Below, in pieces: positions 38,940 through 49,978 of a stretch of DNA of 64,000 bases. The notes beneath the pieces were generated by a model that saw only the letters and a list, made by a program, of their open reading frames with translations, ran no database searches and was not told the DNA's origin. How positions within the stretch are numbered: position 1 is the first letter of the stretch; each line of letters begins with the position of its first letter. The stretch is taken from the NCBI RefSeq assembly GCF_016508255.1, contig NZ_JADVKT010000002.1, forward strand, positions 720,885-784,884. Reading direction: 5' to 3'. This DNA is from Acinetobacter calcoaceticus. GTDB lineage: Bacteria > Pseudomonadota > Gammaproteobacteria > Pseudomonadales > Moraxellaceae. A program made the position numbers and the translations under genes.

Positions 38940-39341
38940 ATGACGGCAACTTCAAAATCATTATTAAATGGACTACCGATAAAAAAATCGAGAATACAGG
39001 TTTTTGAAATTTTAAATCAAAATCCACAAGGCTTAAGTGCAGTCAGTATTTATGCACAAATTAAAAATGAACATAAAATAACACTAGGAACGATTTACCG
39101 AATTTTATCGGAATTTGAAAATCGTAAACTCATCAAAAGAGTGTTCTTAGGAAAGAGTAAAAGTATCTATAAGCTTAGAAAAGATAAAATGAGCTGTAAC
39201 TTAATTTGCCTAAAAACAGCAGAAGCGACCAGTTATGAGCATGAAAAAGTGAAAGAACTACTTTATGAAGTCATAGATGTTATTTTTGCAAACACTGGAG
39301 CAGACATCAGTAGCATTGAACTTAATCTCTATACAGAATAA
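38940..39341 (+). CDS. Fur-family-like regulator lacking most metal ligands
   Basis: A 133-residue protein whose N-terminal half is a Fur-type winged helix: KSRIQVFEILNQNPQGLSA, IYAQIKNEHK and TLGTIYRILSEFENRKLIKR. The C-terminal dimerisation half keeps LICL but replaces the usual HHDH before it with MSCN, and the second Cys of CxxC is Thr. The other His and Glu ligands are not apparent. It therefore probably does not sense Fe or Zn in the standard way. It lies 140 bp after om73 and may control the siderophore locus or act as a constitutive DNA binder; these roles are inference. Confidence 0.75.
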   Translation: MTATSKSLLNGLPIKKSRIQVFEILNQNPQGLSAVSIYAQIKNEHKITLGTIYRILSEFENRKLIKRVFLGKSKSIYKLRKDKMSCNLICLKTAEATSYEHEKVKELLYEVIDVIFANTGADISSIELNLYTE

Positions 39342-39353
39342 AAGTTTATATAA

Positions 39354-39385
39354 AAATAAAGGACAGCCGAAACTGTCCTTTATTT
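39354..39385. terminator. Bidirectional terminator between the Fur-like and nucleotidase genes
   Basis: A perfect 13-bp stem, AAATAAAGGACAG with CTGTCCTTTATTT, has a 6-base loop and lies between convergent genes. Confidence 0.92.
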
Positions 39386-39398
39386 TTCTTGAATTAAG

Positions 39399-41180
39399 TT
39401 ATTTGATAACTTTAATTCGGGTGGTTGCTGGAGTAATTAATGGTGAGTTTTTCGTAATATAGCTTTCTAGTGCATCGATATCCTGACCACCACCTACACG
39501 GTTTTGACCATCTTTTAATACAGTAAAGTTGTCACCACCATCCGCTAAGAAACTATTTACAGTTACGCGGTATACTTTAGTGTCGACCAATGGTGAGCCT
39601 GCAACCATAATATTGCTTACTCTTGGAGATACAGAAGCATTTGCCGCATATTGATAACTTAACTCTTTCGAAGGTTGTAAAATTTTAACTGAATTGGCAT
39701 TTGCCCCAGACCATTGCTGCTCAAGAACATCTCTAATCTGTTTGCCAGTTAGACTCAAAGTCACAATAGAGTTACCGAAAGGTTGAACCGCAAAAACATC
39801 ACCAAAAGTAATTTGGTTACTGCTATTAATGAGTAGATCAGCACGTACACCACCTGGATTCATTAATGTAAAGTCTGAACCCTGATCACTTGCTTTGAGG
39901 GCGTAAGCTTGCTGTGCATCAGCAATCATATCTCCTAACGGGCTTTCACCACTCTCCACTTGAGTACGATTCACAACAGTAGTGGAAGTTCCGACAACAC
40001 GACTTGAAATAGTGGTTACTGCTTGACGATATTTATCTAAAATAGCTTCGATACTTGGGGTCTTACTGAATTTTTGATAAAGATCTGAAAGGCTTACAGT
40101 AGTTGTACCAGATGTATAGGCTTCACTTTGTATCGGAATTTGTTTAGCGTCTTTTTTAATAATGTCGCCAGTTTTACCATCTAGCTCAATTTTAATATCT
40201 GTAATAAGGGTGCCATATTGACCTGCTGAGGTAAGTAAGAACGGTTTAGCCGGATTTTTAGTTGCATAATCACAAATATAAGATTGATGAGTATGTCCAG
40301 AAACCACAATATCAACTGCTGGATTTAACTTATCTAAAATACCTATAATAGGTCCACTTAAACCATCACATGTTTTTTCATTAAGCTTAGTACTCTGTGC
40401 CGCACCTTCGTGTACCACAACGACAATTGCTTGAATTCCTTGCTTCTGCAATTCAGGAATGAGGGCATTTACTGTATCTGCCTCATCACGGAACTCAACA
40501 TCTTTAATACCAGCCGCAGAAACAATACTTGGAGTAGCTTTAAGCGTTAAACCAATAAATGCGACTGGAATCCCGCCATAAGTTTTGATTTTGTAGGCTG
40601 GAAAAATCGTTTTACTCGCATCGTTTTTCATTGCGACGTTAGCTGCAAGGAAATTAAATTTTGCCCCACCAAAATTTTTATTAATTTGACAAGGAGGGGT
40701 GCTGGTATATTGCTGACAGCCACCATTTTGTAAACGACGTAATTCATCTGTACCGCGGTCAAATTCATGGTTCCCGACCGCATTAAAGTCAATTTGAATA
40801 TCATTCATGACATCAATGGTAGGCTCATCCAAAAATAATGAAGAAGTCAGTGGAGAAGCACTAATTAAGTCACCTGCTGAAACTACTGCATTATTTGGAT
40901 TTTGAGCTTTGAGCTTCTTAATTGCATCAGCAAAATAACTCACACCACCCACCGGAATACGAACAGTTTTAGACGCATCATTTGGGTTAGCTGCATCAAC
41001 GTAGCGCTTAGGTGGTTCTAAATTTCCATGAAAGTCATTAAAAGCTAAAATATCTACAGTCTGGTTACTTCTTGGCGCTGGTGTAGTTGATCCATTATCA
41101 TCGTTATCATTACAGCCGACTAACACGGCCATTGCTAGACATAAAGCTGATGTCTTAAATAATAAATTTAAAGTCGTCAT
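39399..41180 (-). CDS. UshA-like 5'-nucleotidase/metallophosphoesterase lipoprotein
   Basis: A 593-residue protein with a lipoprotein signal (AMAVLVGC, lipid-anchored Cys near 23) followed by an Asp/Asn-rich linker. The metallophosphoesterase domain has ILAFNDFHGNLEP, SAGDLISASP, GNHEFDRG, VVVHEGA and VSGHTHQSY, the two-metal ligand set. The C-terminal 5'-nucleotidase domain has GESPLGDMIADAQ, MNPGGVRADL and DGGDNFTVLK. It probably dephosphorylates nucleotides or related esters in the periplasm to recover phosphate and nucleosides. It stands next to polyphosphate kinase, divergently, which hints at a shared phosphate link. Substrate is not determined. Confidence 0.87.
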   Translation of the reverse strand: MTTLNLLFKTSALCLAMAVLVGCNDNDDNGSTTPAPRSNQTVDILAFNDFHGNLEPPKRYVDAANPNDASKTVRIPVGGVSYFADAIKKLKAQNPNNAVVSAGDLISASPLTSSLFLDEPTIDVMNDIQIDFNAVGNHEFDRGTDELRRLQNGGCQQYTSTPPCQINKNFGGAKFNFLAANVAMKNDASKTIFPAYKIKTYGGIPVAFIGLTLKATPSIVSAAGIKDVEFRDEADTVNALIPELQKQGIQAIVVVVHEGAAQSTKLNEKTCDGLSGPIIGILDKLNPAVDIVVSGHTHQSYICDYATKNPAKPFLLTSAGQYGTLITDIKIELDGKTGDIIKKDAKQIPIQSEAYTSGTTTVSLSDLYQKFSKTPSIEAILDKYRQAVTTISSRVVGTSTTVVNRTQVESGESPLGDMIADAQQAYALKASDQGSDFTLMNPGGVRADLLINSSNQITFGDVFAVQPFGNSIVTLSLTGKQIRDVLEQQWSGANANSVKILQPSKELSYQYAANASVSPRVSNIMVAGSPLVDTKVYRVTVNSFLADGGDNFTVLKDGQNRVGGGQDIDALESYITKNSPLITPATTRIKVIK

Positions 41181-41359
41181 TTTTTTATCAATTGGTTAAT
41201 TAAGGTGTATAAAAAATACGCTTTTTGTATGAATATTTGATGAAAAGTGAATGTAACCTCAAATAGAGTGATCTTTAAAAAATTAATGCTAAGATGAGGT
41301 CAGGTAAATATAAAGAAAAGGAATGAATAAAGCACAAAAGAAAGAATTACTTTTAATTT

Positions 41360-41390
41360 TTCATAAAAAATTCATAAACTTGTAATAAAG
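41360..41390 (+). promoter_or_regulatory. Possible Pho-box-like repeats upstream of ppk1
   Basis: TTCATAAA occurs at 41360 and 41371, with a weaker GTAATAAA at 41382, giving 11-bp spacing like PhoB half-sites. The match to CTGTCATA is partial. The whole gap 41181-41486 is AT-rich and shows no gene. Confidence 0.3.
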
Positions 41391-41486
41391 CAGTTACAAA
41401 ATATCTGGTGAATAAAATCGCTTTTAAATTATTAAATTAACCCTTTTTATTCATATTAATTTTTTACCACTTAATAAGAGTCAAGA

Positions 41487-43562
41487 ATGACATCATTGCC
41501 TACTTTATCTAGCTCAACCCAGCATAATTTAGAAACTTATATTAATAGAGAACTCTCTTTATTAGAGTTCCATAAACGAGTGCTTGCTCAAGCAAAAGAT
41601 ATTGAACACCCATTACTTGAACGCTTAAATTTTTTAATTATTTTTTCACGTAATCTGGATGAATTTTTTGAAATTCGTGTGGCAAGTTTAATTCAAAAAA
41701 TTAGCTTAATGAGTCAAGTAACTGGACCAGAGGGGCTGCCATTACCAGAGGTATTAAAGCAAATTTCGAAAAATGCTCATGAAGCGGTTGAAGAGCAATA
41801 TAAAATTTTAAATTATACTTTGTTGCCCCAACTGCAAGGCTATGGCGTTCATTTTATTCAACATGCAGACATCTTAGAAAAACATAAAGAGTGGATTAAA
41901 GAATACTTTTTTAAAGAAGTACAACCTGTCGTTACTCCTATTAGTCTTGATCCTGCACATCCATTTCCAAGATTGGTTAATAAAAGCCTTAATTTTATAG
42001 TGACCCTAGAAGGTAAAGACGCTTTCGGTCGCCAAATTGATTTGGCGATTGTGCCAGCGCCACGTTCCTTACCAAGACTTGTTAAAATTCCAGAGCATAT
42101 TTCTGGTGGTGCTGAGCATTACATTCTATTGTCCGCCATTATTCATCAACATATTTCAGATTTATTTCCTGGTATGAAAGCGACGGGGTGCTATCAATTT
42201 CGAGTAACCCGAAATGCTGATTTAACTGTATCTGAGGATGTAGAAGACTTAGCCGAAGCCTTAAAAGGTGAGTTATCTTCACGTCGCTTTGGACAAGCCG
42301 TTCGCCTCGAAGTAGGCAAAAAATGCCCTAAGGAAATTGCAAATTATTTATTAGAACAATTTGATTTAGATGCTGAACATCTTTATTACGTAGATGGACC
42401 AGTAAATTTAGCCCGTTTTATTTCGAATTTTGATTTGCCAGATCTACGCTATAAACCTTATCAGCAGGTCTTGCCTCCGCTTCTCTATAACAAGAAACCA
42501 ATTTTCAGTGTATTAAAAGCAGGGGATGTTTTACTACATCATCCATTCGATTCTTTTGCGCCTGTCATTAAGTTTCTTAGAGAAGCAGCACAAGATCCAA
42601 ATGTGTTGGCAATTAAACAGACCTTGTACCGTAGTGGCGCAAATTCTGAAATAGTTCAACTGCTTGCAGAAGCTGCACGCAACGGAAAAGAAGTTACTGC
42701 TGTTATTGAGTTACGTGCACGCTTTGACGAAGAGTCCAATATTGAAGTTGCTAACGTACTCCAAGAAGCTGGTGCAGTCGTAGTTTATGGAATTGTGGGT
42801 TATAAAACTCACGCCAAGATGATTTTAGTTGTTCGCCGTGAACAAGATAAAATTAAAAGATATGTACACTTAGGTACAGGTAATTACCATGCAGTGAATG
42901 CCAAAATTTATACAGATTTTGGTTTACTTACGAGTGATGCCGAAATTTGTGAAGACGTGCATAAAATTTTTCAGGAACTCACTGGCATGGGTAAAATGGC
43001 GAAGCTTAAAAAACTTTTTCATGCACCGTTTACCTTGCACTCACAATTGCTTGAGTTGATTGATCAAGAAACTAAAAACAGCCTAGCAGGCAAAAAAGCC
43101 CATATCATCATTAAAGTGAATGCGCTCACTGAACCACAGCTCATTAGTGCACTTTATAAGGCATCACAAGCAGGTGTACAAATTGATTTAATTATTCGTT
43201 CAATTTGCTGCCTAAGACCCCAAGTTGCAGGTTTATCTGAAAATATTCGTGTACGTTCAATTATTGGCCGTTATTTAGAACATACTCGCGTTTACTATTT
43301 TTATAATGACGGCGATACAAAGGTTTACTGTGCAAGCGCAGACTGGATGGAACGTAATTTGTTCTCTCGGATTGAAACATGTTTCCCTATTGCAGATAAA
43401 AAATTGAAGAAACAAATCATTGAAGATGGTTTAAATAATTATTTAAGAGATAATCGTCAAGCATGGGAATTGCAAGCAGATGGGACATGGGTGCAATTCC
43501 AACCTAGACGTGGGCAACAGCTTTATATTGCACAGCAGCATTTAATGAATTTGTCTGTTTAA
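41487..43562 (+). CDS. ppk1: Polyphosphate kinase 1
   Basis: A 691-residue enzyme with the four-domain PPK1 layout: the N-terminal [19 protein letters not shown], the head domain, and two catalytic PLD-like domains. Catalytic features are [38 protein letters not shown] (autophosphorylated His region), [17 protein letters not shown] and [12 protein letters not shown] with the second His. It makes polyphosphate from ATP reversibly, in the cytoplasm or at the membrane. A strong terminator follows. Phosphate starvation is known to raise ppk expression in Acinetobacter; the repeats upstream could relate to that. Confidence 0.95.
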   Translation: MTSLPTLSSSTQHNLETYINRELSLLEFHKRVLAQAKDIEHPLLERLNFLIIFSRNLDEFFEIRVASLIQKISLMSQVTGPEGLPLPEVLKQISKNAHEAVEEQYKILNYTLLPQLQGYGVHFIQHADILEKHKEWIKEYFFKEVQPVVTPISLDPAHPFPRLVNKSLNFIVTLEGKDAFGRQIDLAIVPAPRSLPRLVKIPEHISGGAEHYILLSAIIHQHISDLFPGMKATGCYQFRVTRNADLTVSEDVEDLAEALKGELSSRRFGQAVRLEVGKKCPKEIANYLLEQFDLDAEHLYYVDGPVNLARFISNFDLPDLRYKPYQQVLPPLLYNKKPIFSVLKAGDVLLHHPFDSFAPVIKFLREAAQDPNVLAIKQTLYRSGANSEIVQLLAEAARNGKEVTAVIELRARFDEESNIEVANVLQEAGAVVVYGIVGYKTHAKMILVVRREQDKIKRYVHLGTGNYHAVNAKIYTDFGLLTSDAEICEDVHKIFQELTGMGKMAKLKKLFHAPFTLHSQLLELIDQETKNSLAGKKAHIIIKVNALTEPQLISALYKASQAGVQIDLIIRSICCLRPQVAGLSENIRVRSIIGRYLEHTRVYYFYNDGDTKVYCASADWMERNLFSRIETCFPIADKKLKKQIIEDGLNNYLRDNRQAWELQADGTWVQFQPRRGQQLYIAQQHLMNLSV

Positions 43563-43568
43563 AACAGC

Positions 43569-43603
43569 AGTCACAACAGTATTTTAAACTGTTGTGACTT
43601 TTT
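43569..43603 (+). terminator. Terminator after ppk1
   Basis: A perfect 12-bp stem, AGTCACAACAGT with ACTGTTGTGACT, with a 7-base loop is followed by a T-run. Confidence 0.93.
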
Positions 43604-43786
43604 AGAAATTGATTTGAATGTTATTGAGTTATTAAAATTTGGACAAAAAACACAATTATCGAACAATATCTTAGCTAGAGGTTGTCTACAAACCCAATTT
43701 TTTTATTTAGAATAAATTTTTAATTACCTTATAAGATTTAATCAAGTGATTAATTTCACAAGATTAATATTCACCGGAGATAATTT

Positions 43787-43861
43787 ATGCAATGGACTAA
43801 ACCAGCTTTTACTGATTTACGTATTGGTTTCGAAGTTACAATGTACTTTGAAGCGCGTTAA
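43787..43861 (+). CDS. pqqA: PQQ precursor peptide PqqA (24 aa)
   Basis: A 24-codon frame encodes a peptide beginning MQWTKPAFTDLRIGFE and ending in YFEAR. It carries the EVTMY core in which the Glu and Tyr side chains are joined to form pyrroloquinoline quinone. GGAGAT lies upstream of the ATG. It is immediately followed by a stem-loop and pqqBCDE. Length and sequence match known PqqA peptides. PQQ is the cofactor of membrane and soluble glucose dehydrogenases in Acinetobacter; those are encoded elsewhere. Confidence 0.95.
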   Translation: MQWTKPAFTDLRIGFEVTMYFEAR

Positions 43862-43882
43862 TTAGCCTCACACAAATACAGC

Positions 43883-43911
43883 ATAAGCCCTAGTCTTGTT
43901 CTAGGGCTTAT
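43883..43911 (+). terminator. Stem-loop between pqqA and pqqB (partial terminator or processing site)
   Basis: ATAAGCCCTAG pairs perfectly with CTAGGGCTTAT around TCTTGTT. The sequence after it is only moderately T-rich, so it may lower rather than stop read-through, giving more pqqA than pqqB transcript. Confidence 0.8.
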
Positions 43912-43936
43912 CTCTTTCTAATAAGATATTAATTTT

Positions 43937-44848
43937 ATGTATATTCATGTTTTAGGCTCAGCTGCAGGAGGTGGGTTTCCTCAGTGGAATTGTAACTGCC
44001 CCAACTGCCATGGTGTCCGTACAGGAACAATTCAGGCAAAGACCCGAACTCAATCATCAATTGCAGTTTCTGAAAATGGAACGGACTGGGTTTTATTAAA
44101 TGCATCACCCGATATTCGTCAGCAACTTTTCGAATTTAAAGCCGCACAGCCTGCACGTAAATTACGTGATACAGGAATAACGAGCGTCATTTTGATGGAT
44201 AGCCAACTCGACCATACCACTGGGCTTTTAACCTTACGTGAAGGTTGTCCAATGAATGTATGGTGTACAGAAATGGTCTATCAAGATCTAACTACAGGCT
44301 TTCCAGTTTTTAATATGCTCAAACACTGGAATGGTGGTCTTCAATACCACGAGATTGATCCTAAGCAAGCTTTTAAAATTGATGGCTTTGAAAATTTAGA
44401 ATTTTTACCTTTAATTATTAAAAGTGCCGCACCGCCATATTCACCACATCGTAATGACCCACATGACGGTGACAACATTGCTTTAATCATCAAAGATCAT
44501 AAAACACAAAAACAGTTATTTTATGCACCAGGCCTTGGAAAAATTGATGATCACATCATGCAAATTATGCAAAATTCAGATTGCGTCATGATTGACGGCA
44601 CACTCTGGACAGATGATGAAATGCAACAAACGGGTGTTGGTAAAAAAACTGGACGTGAAATGGGCCATTTATATATTAGCGGTGAAGGTGGTTCATTGTC
44701 TCATTTGAATCAACTCAGTAAACCTAAAAAAGTGCTTATTCATATTAATAATACCAACCCAATTCTAAACGAAAACTCTGTGCAGTTTGCCGAGCTTAAA
44801 GCAAACAATGTAGATGTTGCCTATGATGGCATGCAGATTGAACTCTAA
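43937..44848 (+). CDS. pqqB: PQQ biosynthesis protein PqqB
   Basis: A 303-residue metallo-beta-lactamase-fold protein. It opens [21 protein letters not shown] and contains CPNCHG near the N-terminus, [14 protein letters not shown] (metal-binding HxxxH/DH-type region) and [11 protein letters not shown], all typical of PqqB. It oxidises an intermediate during PQQ maturation in the cytoplasm. It lies between the pqqA stem-loop and pqqC, 8 bp before the latter. Confidence 0.95.
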   Translation: MYIHVLGSAAGGGFPQWNCNCPNCHGVRTGTIQAKTRTQSSIAVSENGTDWVLLNASPDIRQQLFEFKAAQPARKLRDTGITSVILMDSQLDHTTGLLTLREGCPMNVWCTEMVYQDLTTGFPVFNMLKHWNGGLQYHEIDPKQAFKIDGFENLEFLPLIIKSAAPPYSPHRNDPHDGDNIALIIKDHKTQKQLFYAPGLGKIDDHIMQIMQNSDCVMIDGTLWTDDEMQQTGVGKKTGREMGHLYISGEGGSLSHLNQLSKPKKVLIHINNTNPILNENSVQFAELKANNVDVAYDGMQIEL

Positions 44849-44856
44849 GGTGAATC

Positions 44857-45611
44857 ATGACTCAAGCACCTGAAGCATTAACGACTGAACAATTTAAACA
44901 GGCCATTATTGATAAAGGTCAGTATTACCATATCTATCATCCATTTCATGTGATGATGTATGAAGGCAAAGCCACGCAAAAGCAAATTCAGGCATGGGTG
45001 GCAAACCGCTATTATTATCAGATTAATATTCCGCTCAAAGATGCAGCCATTATGGCAAATTGTCCTGATCAGCGTGTTCGTCAAGAATGGATTCAACGCA
45101 TGATCGACCAAGATGGTGAATACCCTGATGGTGGTGGGCGAGAAGCATGGTTGCGTTTGGCAGAAGCTGTTGGCTTGAGTCGCGAGCAAGTCATTTCCGA
45201 AGAATTAGTCTTGCCGGGTGTTCGCTTTGCTGTAGATGCCTATGTGAATTTTGCACGCCGTGCCACATGGCGTGAAGCAGCAAGTAGTTCTTTAACTGAA
45301 CTTTTTGCACCTCAAATTCATCAATCACGTCTAGAATCATGGCCTCAGCACTACCCATGGATTGATGACAAGGGCTATGAATATTTTCGTTCTCGTTTAA
45401 GCCAAGCACGACGTGATGTTGAACATGGGTTAACGATTACACTTGATTCATTTACCACACATGAACAACAACAGCGAATGCTTGAAATATTGCAGTTTAA
45501 ACTGGATATTTTGTGGAGCATCTTAGATGCGCTGACCTTGGCCCATGTTCACAATGAAGAGCCGTACCACAGCGTAACAGCCGAACGAGTTTGGCATAGA
45601 GGATTATTTCG

Positions 45612-45615
<4 letters not shown>
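44857..45615 (+). CDS. pqqC: Pyrroloquinoline-quinone synthase PqqC
   Basis: A 252-residue helical oxidase of the TENA/PqqC fold that performs the last ring closure and eight-electron oxidation to PQQ. Family features are [48 protein letters not shown] and [11 protein letters not shown]. The stop overlaps the pqqD ATG by 4 bp. Confidence 0.95.
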
Positions 45616-47047
<1,432 letters not shown>

Positions 47048-47065
47048 CAAGTAGTAGGAATACTC

Positions 47066-48118
47066 ATGAAGCCTAGCCATATTCCAGTTTTTGATGGACA
47101 TAATGATGCTTTAACGCGTTTATGGCTAAGTAATCATCCAGATCCTGTACATGTTTTTATTCATGAGCGCTTAGCAGGTCATCTCGACTTAAAACGCTGT
47201 CAAGAAGCTGGTTTTATTGGGGGAATGTTTGCGATTTTTTTACCGCCATATAGCTATGTTCAACAGCATCATCCCAATAAACTATTTGATCAAAATGCTT
47301 CTGATTTTACGCAACAGCAAATTGAGCAAATTTGCTTAGAACAACTTGATTTCGCCCACCAACTTGCTCAACGTTCTACAGACATACACATTTGCACAAC
47401 TGTTCAAGATATCGAAGATTGCTTAGCAGAGCAAAAGCTAGGAATTGTGTTGCATATGGAAGGTGCTGAAGCTTTACAGCATAACCCTGACTTACTCGAT
47501 GTGTTTTATGAAGCAGGGCTTCGTAGCATCGGCCCACTGTGGAATAGACCTAGTTGTTTTGGACATGGGTTAAATGCAAAATTCCCTCACTCACCCGATA
47601 CAGGCGAAGGCCTTACACTAGAGGGTAAAGCGTTTATAAAGCGTTGTAGTGATAAAAAAATGGTGATTGATGTATCTCATATGAATGAGCGAGCTTTTTG
47701 GGATACTGTAGATATTCTTCAACAACCTATTGTGGCTACTCATTCGAATGCACATGCTTTATGCCCACAAGCACGGAATCTCACGAATCTTCAACTTAAC
47801 GCGATACGAGATAGTAAAGGTATGGTTGGGGTGAATTTCGATGTCGCTTTTTTGAGGTCGGATGGACAACGTAATGCAAACACATCCATAGATGTGATTT
47901 TGGATCACCTAGATTACTTAATCGATCAAATGGGGGAGGAACATGTTGGGTTTGGTTCGGACTTTGACGGCGCACTTATTGGTACTGAACTTGAAGATGT
48001 GACAGGCTTACATCGCTTAATTGAACGTATGCAACAGCGCCATTACTCCAATACACTTATTCAAAATTTATGTATGAATAATTGGATGAAGGTACTTTAT
48101 AGAATTTTTGGTCAATAA
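47066..48118 (+). CDS. Membrane dipeptidase (peptidase family M19) linked to the pqq operon
   Basis: A 350-residue zinc dipeptidase of the renal dipeptidase family. Metal-binding stretches are FDGHNDALTRL, VLHMEGAEAL, DVSHMNERAFW, ATHSNAHAL and GFGSDFDGAL. GGAAT lies before the ATG. It is only 18 bp after pqqE and so is probably co-transcribed. It may trim the peptide remnants of PqqA, or be unrelated; the role in PQQ formation is inference. It has no signal peptide, so it acts in the cytoplasm. Confidence 0.87.
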   Translation: MKPSHIPVFDGHNDALTRLWLSNHPDPVHVFIHERLAGHLDLKRCQEAGFIGGMFAIFLPPYSYVQQHHPNKLFDQNASDFTQQQIEQICLEQLDFAHQLAQRSTDIHICTTVQDIEDCLAEQKLGIVLHMEGAEALQHNPDLLDVFYEAGLRSIGPLWNRPSCFGHGLNAKFPHSPDTGEGLTLEGKAFIKRCSDKKMVIDVSHMNERAFWDTVDILQQPIVATHSNAHALCPQARNLTNLQLNAIRDSKGMVGVNFDVAFLRSDGQRNANTSIDVILDHLDYLIDQMGEEHVGFGSDFDGALIGTELEDVTGLHRLIERMQQRHYSNTLIQNLCMNNWMKVLYRIFGQ

Positions 48119-48174
48119 GATGAACATTTAATATTTCAGGTCTTTTGCGGTTTTTCTTATCCTACCTAAACAAA

Positions 48175-48190
48175 TGTGATGATCATCACA
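48175..48190. promoter_or_regulatory. Perfect CRP/Vfr-type site
   Basis: TGTGATGATCATCACA is a perfect 16-bp palindrome of the form TGTGA-N6-TCACA. Its centre is about 81.5 bp before the predicted start of the candidate RNA at 48264, a spacing that suits class I activation. Confidence 0.7.
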
Positions 48191-48228
48191 ATAATAGCTA
48201 ATTATCAGCAGATCCCCTCATTCCCATC

Positions 48229-48257
48229 TTGACTAAAAGTTCAGCATTAAATACATT
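48229..48257 (+). promoter_or_regulatory. Sigma-70-type promoter
   Basis: TTGACT (48229-48234), 17 bp, then TACATT (48252-48257): four or more matches in each hexamer with ideal spacing. No open frame begins soon after it. Confidence 0.6.
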
Positions 48258-48263
48258 GAAGAG

Positions 48264-48362
48264 GTATTCAAAGATAAATAAAATTACTTAAAAGTAATTA
48301 ATAATACTGCTTAATCCTGAAATACAGTAAAAGGTCTACCCATTTGAGTAGGCTTTTTACTT
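48264..48362 (+). ncRNA. Candidate small RNA, about 95-100 nt
   Basis: Transcription from the promoter at 48229-48257 would start near 48264. The region contains no coding frame, a hairpin AATTACT/AGTAATT at 48282-48299, and ends in a 13-bp stem at 48327-48360 (two G-U pairs, 8-base loop, T-rich right arm). A promoter, CRP-type site and terminator-like hairpin around an uncoded stretch suggest a small RNA. It belongs to the 405-bp gap 48119-48523, which otherwise holds only the leader of the gene at 48524. No homology is known to me. Confidence 0.45.
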
Positions 48363-48523
48363 TGTATCAAAATTTATTTTTTTAACCATTACGCTCTTCA
48401 ATTAACATAAAAATTAAACACCTTACAAAAGCGGAGCAAATGAAAGCCGTTAAATAACAAATTATGTGCTATTAATTTAAGTTGATTTATCAAAAGTTAC
48501 TCCGTCAATCGAAGAGGTGCAAA

Positions 48524-48700
48524 ATGTTAAAGTCAATTTTAGTGATAGGAACAGGTATTGCGATTGGGATGTGTATGTACAAGAAAAAGCAAAAGAACAG
48601 TAAGAGTTTTAATACGGATAGCGATACTGACTCAGTGATTAGTAAAGACAGTGCTAAAAATCAAGATGGAGGCTCACTTGATAACGCTGTACAAGTTTAG
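48524..48700 (+). CDS. Small membrane-anchored protein (58 aa), unknown function
   Basis: Starting at ATG 48524, which has AGAGGTG just upstream, the product is 58 residues with one N-terminal hydrophobic segment (LKSILVIGTGIAIGMCMY), then KKKQKN, then a Ser/Asp/Asn-rich polar tail. The Lys cluster after the helix suggests a cytoplasmic tail. A TTG at 48482 would add 14 residues without a better start signal. A clear terminator follows. I do not recognise a family. Confidence 0.6.
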   Translation: MLKSILVIGTGIAIGMCMYKKKQKNSKSFNTDSDTDSVISKDSAKNQDGGSLDNAVQV

Positions 48701-48710
48701 AATTAATAAA

Positions 48711-48735
48711 AAAGGGTTCAGTGAATGAACCCTTT
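48711..48735 (+). terminator. Terminator after the small membrane protein gene
   Basis: AAAGGGTTCA pairs perfectly with TGAACCCTTT around GTGAA, with a T-rich continuation. Confidence 0.88.
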
Positions 48736-48934
48736 AATTTCTATTAAAACTAATAACTATTTTAAATAGATTAACTTAAAGATAATATTTAAATTAAATC
48801 ATCATTCAACTATTCATTTAAATTTTACTCAAATGTGATAAAACAAAAAAACAGTTTAAATGCTAAATTTTACACACTATAACAAAACACTCTTTATTAT
48901 TTTTTACGTTAAGAATAAAAAAATGGAGACTAGA

Positions 48935-49171
48935 ATGACAAAGCGCCATATTTTAAAAGAAGTTAACGCCAAAAGTATGTGTGGTATGGAAATTGTGGTA
49001 GAACAAATTTTTGAGAATATTAATGAAAAAAACTTTGTTGAAGCTGGAATGAAGCAAAATTGGTTACCACTTTCTAAAATTGTGATTTCCGATAGAGTCA
49101 TTAATTTAGATCAAGACAATACCTTTGCTCATCCTCGCACAGGCAAGGTTTTTAAAGTCCTGAACTCTTAA
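48935..49171 (+). CDS. Small conserved-looking cytoplasmic protein (78 aa)
   Basis: ATG 48935 is favoured because GGAG lies 7 bp upstream; a longer frame from 48860 would start without a ribosome-binding site in AT-rich sequence. The 78-residue product starts MTKRHILKEVNAKSMCGMEI, is mixed charged and hydrophobic, and ends in HPRTGKVFKVLNS. It has no membrane segment or known motif that I can name. It stands alone with a 202-bp gap after it, in which I see nothing further. Confidence 0.55.
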   Translation: MTKRHILKEVNAKSMCGMEIVVEQIFENINEKNFVEAGMKQNWLPLSKIVISDRVINLDQDNTFAHPRTGKVFKVLNS

Positions 49172-49373
49172 TAAATTCTTAGCTCACCGGCACATTTTGA
49201 AAGTTATAAGTTATTGAGGCGATTTCTATAGAGGTATCGTCTTAATGCATTTAACTGAGAGCTCATTTTCTACCATTAATGCTTGAGTTAAGAGAATTTG
49301 CATTTTTTGACTCGTGATTAACCTAAAAATGCGTTAAGTTATTTATAAAATTTGAAGTAAATGCCGATTTTTT

Positions 49374-49961
49374 ATGATAATTGAGATAGAAACCCATCCG
49401 CTTGAACCATTTTTGCCAGAAAATGCCCGTTTATTAATGCTAGGTAGTTTTCCGCCACCGCGTAATAAATGGAAGATGGATTTTTACTATCCAAATTTTC
49501 AGAATGATATGTGGCGAATTTTTGGTTTAATATTTTTTCAAGATAAGACTTACTTTTTGAGTGAAAACCAAAAAAACTTTAATGAAGAACGTATCCGAAA
49601 GTTCTTGATTGAAACAGGTATTGCAATCTTTGACACCGCTTATCAAATTAAGCGTTTAAAGGGCAATGCTGCTGATAAATTTCTTGAAATAGTGATGCCT
49701 ACAGATCTTGCTGCTCTATTGGAACAGATTCCTCAATGTCAGACCATTATGACAACAGGTGATAAAGCAACCGACACTTTAATTTCTGTTTTACCCGAGC
49801 ATACCGAAAAACCATTAATAGGAACGTCTACCTCGACTTACTTTGCAGAGCGGAATATTGATCTATATCGTTTACCATCTTCGTCAAGGGCTTATCCATT
49901 AGCACTTGAGAAGAAAGCTGAAGCCTATCAAAGATTTTTTAAAGAAATTGGTATTTTATAA
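49374..49961 (+). CDS. Uracil-DNA glycosylase superfamily protein
   Basis: A 195-residue protein with the UDG-superfamily opening LLMLGSFPPPRNKWKMDFYY near residues 20-40 and a Rossmann-like core including IAIFDTAYQI and IMTTGDKATDTL. Superfamily members excise uracil or mismatched bases from DNA, but the exact catalytic residues of the best-known families are not clearly present, so substrate and activity are uncertain. The ATG lacks a strong ribosome-binding site. It converges with the phospholipase D-type gene. Confidence 0.65.
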   Translation: MIIEIETHPLEPFLPENARLLMLGSFPPPRNKWKMDFYYPNFQNDMWRIFGLIFFQDKTYFLSENQKNFNEERIRKFLIETGIAIFDTAYQIKRLKGNAADKFLEIVMPTDLAALLEQIPQCQTIMTTGDKATDTLISVLPEHTEKPLIGTSTSTYFAERNIDLYRLPSSSRAYPLALEKKAEAYQRFFKEIGIL

Positions 49962-49978
49962 ACTCATACAAGGCATTC

